From JBDSYA01 sp039925865 (GTDB taxonomy: Bacteria; Bacteroidota; Ignavibacteria; Tepidaquicellales; Tepidaquicellaceae): a stretch of 7,311 bases of DNA. Location: contig JBDSYA010000302.1 of NCBI GenBank assembly GCA_039925865.1, positions 1 to 7,311 of the forward strand. Reading direction: 5' to 3'. The notes under the pieces were generated by a model. That model was not told where the DNA came from. It saw nothing but the letters and a program-made list of their open reading frames with translations, and made no database searches. Each line of letters begins with the position of its first letter. Position 1 is the stretch's first letter. Shown here piece by piece: positions 1 to 4,471 of the stretch. The translations under genes and the position numbers were made by a program.

Positions 1-45
1 ACAGGCAATAACGCTTTTAATTTTGTGGCCAAGATCACGCCATAG
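1..45 (+). CDS. C-terminal end of a secreted protein with the dockerin-like tail (5' partial)
   Basis: The window opens inside a reading frame that gives TGNNAFNFVAKITP and then a TAG stop at 43-45. This matches the extreme C-termini of the two large genes downstream (DNNAANFVGKITP and DNNAANFVTKVTP), so it is almost certainly the last helix of a third protein with the same duplicated calcium-loop module. Only 14 codons are present, so its other domains cannot be seen. It lies on the same strand 105 bases before the lipoprotein gene and suggests that the cluster of exported proteins extends upstream. The match is short, but its position flush with a stop codon makes chance unlikely. Confidence 0.8.
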   Translation, partial: TGNNAFNFVAKITP

Positions 46-150
46 GTAGTAGTAGGTGTGAATGGTCATTAGTAATAGTCAATCGACTTTTAATTTTAAC
101 TTTCAACTTTTCAAGTATTCCAAAATCTGTTATAATTTTAACTTAAGAAT
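46..150 (+). promoter_or_regulatory. Leader of the lipoprotein gene with low-complexity repeat block and a weak -10-like box
   Basis: This intergenic stretch contains TGTGAATGGTCA at 57-68, AATCG at 81-85 and an ACTTT-rich run at 86-114. The same elements occur in the same order before the gene at 1945. TATAAT at 131-136 could serve as a -10 box, but I see no convincing -35 and no clear Bacteroidetes TAnnTTTG box. No Shine-Dalgarno precedes the ATG at 151; the leader there is simply A/T-rich, which is normal for Bacteroidota-type genomes. The promoter reading is weak; the shared block is directly visible. Confidence 0.3.
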
Positions 151-1815
151 ATGAGAACTCAAAATTTACTTTTAAGATCTGTAATCCTGATCTTTGCTTT
201 ACTTAGTCTCGCACTTTTTGACTCCTGCGATTATTGTCCGGCAACAAATTCACTTTTCTGTTTATTGCTAAATGATACTCCATTTGCGGAGGTGACCGAC
301 AGCAGCAGTTCAACGGTTGTTTTCGCGCAGGATACAATTGCTGTATTTCACGGATCGGCGTGCGCAAGATCAAGCAAAGACGGTACTGAAGACATAATAA
401 AAATTGAAGGCGCAAGAGATCTTCCTTCATTTGCAACCAATGCAACAGTTTTCCTTAACGGTTGGAAGTTTGAATATCTTGATAAAGATCATCATGTTGC
501 CGGAATCGGAGCAGTTATCAGAAATATTAAGCTTGAAGAAAATCTCGTAACAAAAGTCATTACTTTGAAATGGGAAGCAACAGGAATTCTTTCAGATAAA
601 AATTTTGACGACTCATACAGCATGTGCTATACTTTTACAGTTGTTGCCTGGGCAGATGCAAATGTATCCTTAGCTATTGATCAGGATGATGGAAAGTGTT
701 CCGACACGGATCCTAAGACGGTGAACTTTTTTGGTGCATCAAATGAAAATACTACTACAGCGCTTTCATCTTACAGGACATTCCTGAATAATCCCGCCTT
801 TATTGGAAGCCGTGAGATTGCGATACTTCCGCGGGGATTTGGTATGGGGTGGATGGGCGGATGTGATATAGACCATAAGTTGTTGCATATCGGATACAAT
901 TTAGATCACAGTGTGCCATTCATTAAAAGTGAAAACTATAGAAAGGCGGGAGCTGAATTCAATCCGGCCTTTCAGGATAGTGCCGCGAAAATTGATTCAG
1001 GATTTGTAAGCTGGGAAAGTCACGCAATCTTTAAGGACAATGATGCAAGGAGAGAATACGACTTTGGTGAAATTGTATCAGGCATGAGTGGTAATGACGT
1101 TTTTGTAATTGATCCTCCTTATTCAATTTTGCCGAAGGAAGATGATTGCGGTATTGGTACCGGAACAATATTTTCCGGGCCGCAGCCGCCTGAAGAATTT
1201 GTCATAAAAAATATTCCGTTTCAGTATGCTGTCCCTATGCTTACAGGCTGGGAGCTTGGTTATTTTTGCGATGATGAAAACATAAAAAGGGCAGGGATAA
1301 GAATTGAAAACTGGACCTATACAAGAGATCCTCTTTCAGGAACGGGTACATTGAGGTATAAATTGTCATCTGATTTTGCGGACAAAGGAAATGATAATTC
1401 AACATTTCGCAGTCATAATGTTACAATACTTGGAATTAAGCCTCTGATCCCCAAAATAATTACAAGTGGAATAACAATTGACCTTATTCCCGTCATTCCT
1501 CCCGGCTCGCCTGTTAATTCTTTTTGCCGTCGTGATCCACTTGGAAATCATTTATTTGTTACAATAAAAAATCAAGGACACACAGCTGCTCCGGCTTCAA
1601 CAACCTCTGTAATGTTTAGAGGGAAAAAAGTCAGCGTTAATACTCCTTCGATCAAAGCAGGTGAATTAGTGGAACTTCAGTTCAGAATTCCGGGAAATTG
1701 TTATGATCCGGACTGCGAGTTCACAATAACTGCTGATTCAGAGAAACAGATTGATGAAGGAAGCGGCGAGATAAATAATTCTGTGAAGGGGGTGTGTGGT
1801 CAGGTAATATTGTAG
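151..1815 (+). CDS. Putative exported lipoprotein with repeated Gly-Trp module and C-terminal CARDB-like domain
   Basis: The 554-residue protein starts with a basic n-region and a hydrophobic stretch (residues 11-23) ending in LFDSC, so C26 is a plausible but non-ideal lipidation site. Residues about 96-168 and 358-430 are copies of one module. Shared positions are Leu-x-Gly-Trp (102-105; 364-367), Ala-Gly-Ile (117-119; 381-383), Asp-Lys (149-150; 411-412) and a Thr-Val/Thr-Ile strand (163; 425), nearly all offset by 262 residues. A degenerate third copy may lie between them (Gly-Trp 233-234, Asp-x-Asp-His 239-242, Lys-x-x-Asp 295-298). Residues about 455-550 resemble CARDB adhesion-type domains: VTIKNQGHTAAPAS, then a GELVELQF strand, TADSEKQIDEG and INNS. 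Thirteen cysteines suggest an extracytoplasmic, possibly disulfide-bonded protein. There is no catalytic motif, and the repeated module has no family name I can assign; a loose resemblance to H-type lectin repeats is only a guess. The next gene starts 129 bases downstream on the same strand. Confidence 0.87.
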   Translation: MRTQNLLLRSVILIFALLSLALFDSCDYCPATNSLFCLLLNDTPFAEVTDSSSSTVVFAQDTIAVFHGSACARSSKDGTEDIIKIEGARDLPSFATNATVFLNGWKFEYLDKDHHVAGIGAVIRNIKLEENLVTKVITLKWEATGILSDKNFDDSYSMCYTFTVVAWADANVSLAIDQDDGKCSDTDPKTVNFFGASNENTTTALSSYRTFLNNPAFIGSREIAILPRGFGMGWMGGCDIDHKLLHIGYNLDHSVPFIKSENYRKAGAEFNPAFQDSAAKIDSGFVSWESHAIFKDNDARREYDFGEIVSGMSGNDVFVIDPPYSILPKEDDCGIGTGTIFSGPQPPEEFVIKNIPFQYAVPMLTGWELGYFCDDENIKRAGIRIENWTYTRDPLSGTGTLRYKLSSDFADKGNDNSTFRSHNVTILGIKPLIPKIITSGITIDLIPVIPPGSPVNSFCRRDPLGNHLFVTIKNQGHTAAPASTTSVMFRGKKVSVNTPSIKAGELVELQFRIPGNCYDPDCEFTITADSEKQIDEGSGEINNSVKGVCGQVIL

Positions 1816-1816
1816 A

Positions 1817-1839
1817 GCCGCGAGATGAAAGCCGCGAGA
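1817..1839 (+). repeat. Short tandem repeat just after the stop codon
   Basis: GCCGCGAGA occurs at 1817-1825 and again at 1831-1839, a 14-base period with spacer TGAAA. It begins one base after the TAG of the lipoprotein gene. It is GC-rich against AT-rich surroundings and is not self-complementary enough to act as a hairpin terminator. It may be one unit of a dispersed intergenic repeat family in this genome. Confidence 0.6.
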
Positions 1840-1860
1840 CTTAAAATGTAAAACGTCAAT

Positions 1861-1934
1861 TGTGAATGGTCAATGATGAATTGGTGAATCGTAAATAATG
1901 ATAGACATTGGACTTTCAACTTTTAACTTTAAAC
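1861..1934 (+). repeat. Intergenic repeat block before the first LamG gene
   Basis: TGTGAATGGTCA at 1861-1872, AATCG at 1887-1891 and ACTTTCAACTTTT at 1912-1924 match, in order, 57-68, 81-85 and 99-111 before the lipoprotein gene. The 12-mer and the 13-mer are exact. This copy is longer, with extra GGTGAAT-like and TAAATAATGATA segments. The block ends about ten bases before the ATG at 1945, so it forms most of the leader. It could be a dispersed repeat or a shared leader element. No Shine-Dalgarno is visible; the bases just before the start are A-rich. Confidence 0.55.
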
Positions 1935-1944
1935 TAAAAATATT

Positions 1945-4410
1945 ATGAACCCCAAATTAAAACTTCTGATTCTGGTTATATGCAATCTGATAATCTTCGA
2001 TCTTCATCCAAACGCACAGTGCATCAATAACTATGCAGCAAACTTCAATGGAACAAACAGTTATGTTGCAGTTCCATGGCATAGTGAATTACAACCATCC
2101 ACACCTATTACTGTAGAAGCCTGGATATACCCGTCGGCATTAACTTCAACTTCAGCCTGTATAATCGGAAGGAATTTTGTGACCAGTTATTATTTCGGAA
2201 TAGAAAATACCGGACGATTTATTTTTTTCCCCAGAAATCAGGCAGGCGGATTTTTAAGAAGCAGAGTAACTGGAACTGTGAAAGTAAATCAATGGAATCA
2301 CATCGCCGGAACTTACGACGGGACAACTACAAGACTTTATCTTAACGGAGTACTGGATACATCAAGAACAGGAATAACAGGCACAGTGGGATCAAACTTC
2401 GATTCATTATATATTGGCTGCGACAGACAAAGTGGTTCAAGGGCATTTTTTTTCAACGGAAGGCTGGATAATGTAAGGCTCTGGACGAGCGCGCGTACAG
2501 CTTCGGAAATATTTGATAATATGTTCATACCATTGAGTATTTATCAGTTAAGCGGAAGCTATAGCTTTCTTGCGGCAAGCTATCAGTTTGATAATTCTGC
2601 CGAAGATATCAGCGGTCCCTCACAAAATAGCGGGTTCGTAAGGAATGTCTCATACATTAACTATTCTAACAAACCAGTCAATCATCTTGACTATAATAAT
2701 AATCTTTTTTTCAATGGTACGCATGATTACTGCAGTCATTATAATATTGGTGTGTCTGTAAGTCCCACTACCGCATTGACCCTGGAATGCTGGATAAAAA
2801 GAGATACTGTCAGCGGAGCTTCAAATGACAGGTATATACTTAATAAGAGCAAAACTTTATCCATATCCGATTATTTCCTTCAGCTTTATAACTCGGGAGC
2901 ATTACTTTTCGGAATTAATAATAGCAGTAGAAGTTTGTCTACTTCTCCATTAATTACTAATGCCCAATGGACGCATGTTGCAGCAACTTATTCTTCAATA
3001 ACAGGAAGTGCAGCGCTCTATATTAATGGTGAACTTAAAGCAAGCGGTACATTTTCAGGAAATCCACTCATTAATAATTCAGGCAATGACACCTTATATA
3101 TAGCAGGTCATGCTGGACTGACAAGTGCATCAGCAAACCGCTTCAAGGGACAGATCGATGAAGTCAGAATATGGGGAACATCACGGAGCCAGCAGCAGAT
3201 CAAAGAATTTATGCACAAACATCCGCCTTATCCGTCGTCATTTGATGACAGCTTAATAATTTTTGATTTCGACAATCTTCACAGCGGTTTTAAAATAGGA
3301 ACAATAAACTATAACTATGGCTTAAAATACATTGGATTTACTTCGCTTACCTCGGCTCATACAAATTCAACCCGGTTAAGCTCTCCAATGCTGTCAGATG
3401 GTGACAACAGTTTTTACGCTTCATCCTTTACTTCAAGTTCCAAGAGATTTTTTCTTCCGGATGGAGGTCCAAGTATAACCGACTCTATTCTTATTTCCGG
3501 AATCGGGACAGTTAATAATCTCAAAGCGTATGTGCTGATGTCACACCCTGCGGCGTGGGGCATGAAATTATTTCTTACATCACCTTCCGGAATAAAAATA
3601 GATTTACTGAATGGTAGAGGGGGAAATTCAAATGATATAATGACAATTTTTTCGGATAATGCCGATTCGACAGCAACATCAGAATTCACATTACTCCCTT
3701 CATTTGGCATATCAGCACCATTTAGCCCTTCAATCAAACCCGACCAGGCATTGTCTGCTTTTAACGGTCAAAACAGAAATGGCTGGTGGAAGCTGGAATT
3801 TTTCGACCAATTGGGTGGCGGAGATATCGGTTATGTTCACGGATGGGGAATAAATTTAAAGTCATACCGGTCCCTCGATTTGACAGCTTTGCTTCAGGGA
3901 TTTTATGATCCCTCTATAAACATTATGAAAAGTGATACAGCGCAGATTATTATAAGAATCCCATTACCACCTTATCCAAAAGTTGATTCAGCCAAAGCAG
4001 TTCTTGATTCAAACGGCAAAGCAAAATTTTATTTTTCAAATGTAGTTAACGGGATAGGTTATTACTTAGTATTAAAACACAGAAACTCTATTGAGACATG
4101 GAGTGCTGTGGGTAATGCCTTCACTTCCGATACCTCTTACTACAATTTTACAACCTCAAATTCACAGGCATTTGGGAGTAATCAAACACAAGTCAATACT
4201 TCCCCAATAAAATATGCAATATATGGCGGTGACACCAATCACGACGGAGTAGTTGATGCGACGGATGCAGGAGCCATCGACAATGATGCAGCTGCTTTTG
4301 TAACAGGATATGTAAATACAGATGTAACCGGAGATGATGTGGTCGATGCAGCAGATGCGGCCCTTGTGGATAATAATGCAGCTAACTTTGTAGGTAAAAT
4401 TACACCATAA
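1945..4410 (+). CDS. Secreted LamG-LamG-P-domain protein with dockerin-like C-terminus
   Basis: The 821-residue protein begins with a signal peptide (MNPKLK, hydrophobic 7-19, HPNAQ), probably cut after A24. LamG/concanavalin-like domain 1 spans about 30-192, with VEAWIYP, VNQWNHIAGTYDG, LYLNG and LDNVRLW. LamG domain 2 spans about 253-423, with LECWIKR, QWTHVAATY, LYINGEL and IDEVRIW. Residues about 503-638 form a P domain of the proprotein-convertase type: LFLTSPSG, LSAFNGQNRNGWWKLEFFD and a final DIGYVHGWGINL. Residues 641-757 are a beta-rich module with LLQGFYD and KHRNSIETWS. Residues 761-821 hold two calcium-type loops (D763-N765-D767-D771-D774 and D793-T795-D797-D801-D804). No peptidase domain is present, although P domains usually follow a subtilisin-like protease. 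Binding or adhesion at the cell surface is inferred, and the ligand is unknown. A same-architecture paralog follows after 61 bases. The ATG at 1945 gives a complete signal peptide. Confidence 0.92.
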   Translation: MNPKLKLLILVICNLIIFDLHPNAQCINNYAANFNGTNSYVAVPWHSELQPSTPITVEAWIYPSALTSTSACIIGRNFVTSYYFGIENTGRFIFFPRNQAGGFLRSRVTGTVKVNQWNHIAGTYDGTTTRLYLNGVLDTSRTGITGTVGSNFDSLYIGCDRQSGSRAFFFNGRLDNVRLWTSARTASEIFDNMFIPLSIYQLSGSYSFLAASYQFDNSAEDISGPSQNSGFVRNVSYINYSNKPVNHLDYNNNLFFNGTHDYCSHYNIGVSVSPTTALTLECWIKRDTVSGASNDRYILNKSKTLSISDYFLQLYNSGALLFGINNSSRSLSTSPLITNAQWTHVAATYSSITGSAALYINGELKASGTFSGNPLINNSGNDTLYIAGHAGLTSASANRFKGQIDEVRIWGTSRSQQQIKEFMHKHPPYPSSFDDSLIIFDFDNLHSGFKIGTINYNYGLKYIGFTSLTSAHTNSTRLSSPMLSDGDNSFYASSFTSSSKRFFLPDGGPSITDSILISGIGTVNNLKAYVLMSHPAAWGMKLFLTSPSGIKIDLLNGRGGNSNDIMTIFSDNADSTATSEFTLLPSFGISAPFSPSIKPDQALSAFNGQNRNGWWKLEFFDQLGGGDIGYVHGWGINLKSYRSLDLTALLQGFYDPSINIMKSDTAQIIIRIPLPPYPKVDSAKAVLDSNGKAKFYFSNVVNGIGYYLVLKHRNSIETWSAVGNAFTSDTSYYNFTTSNSQAFGSNQTQVNTSPIKYAIYGGDTNHDGVVDATDAGAIDNDAAAFVTGYVNTDVTGDDVVDAADAALVDNNAANFVGKITP
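3865..4410 (+). repeat. Copy 1 of the C-terminal beta plus calcium-loop module
   Basis: This encodes residues 641-821 of the first LamG protein. The module starts around LLQGFYD, passes through a conserved RNSIETWS, and ends in two 30-residue calcium-loop repeats (GDTNHDGVVDATD and TDVTGDDVVDAAD), each followed by an Ala/Asn-rich helix (DNDAAAFV, DNNAANFV). It aligns end to end with 6392-6943. Type I dockerins also carry two such loops, so dockerin-like is the closest known description, but no cohesin is visible in the window. Confidence 0.85.
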
Positions 4411-4471
4411 GTATTTAAAAGTTTAAATTTCAAATTCAAAAATACATTTGCTAATTTTAAAATTATCAATC
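4411..4471 (+). promoter_or_regulatory. Short A/T-rich spacer between the tandem paralogs
   Basis: These 61 bases consist of TTTAAA/TTTCAAATTCAAA low-complexity sequence with no recognisable promoter, hairpin terminator or Shine-Dalgarno. The short gap and same orientation favour co-transcription of the two paralogs. An in-frame TTG at 4448 lies inside it but is unlikely to be the start: the ATG at 4472 gives a leader that begins MNSNLKFK, close to the MNPKLK start of the upstream paralog. Confidence 0.4.

Noticed and set aside
203..445. Minus-strand ORF of 80 codons inside the lipoprotein gene
   Set aside because: It lies antisense within a well-supported gene, its composition is unlike a real protein, and no motif is recognised.
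2014..2022. Lipobox in the first LamG protein, because Cys follows NAQ
   Set aside because: Gln directly before Cys does not fit a lipobox; Asn-Ala-Gln fits signal peptidase I cleavage and recurs in the paralog without a Cys.
3414..3737. Minus-strand ORF of 107 codons opposite the P domain
   Set aside because: The plus strand encodes clear P-domain motifs here; the antisense frame shows no domain or start context.
3659..3853. Plus-strand ORF of 64 codons in a second frame
   Set aside because: It is an out-of-frame shadow of the first LamG gene with no independent evidence.
4239..4469. Ala/Ser-rich minus-strand ORF over the dockerin-like module
   Set aside because: Its composition is explained by the antisense reading of the Asp/Ala calcium-loop repeats.
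4448..4471. TTG start eight codons upstream for the second LamG gene
   Set aside because: The ATG at 4472 gives a normal signal peptide resembling that of the paralog, and the added residues come from low-complexity spacer.
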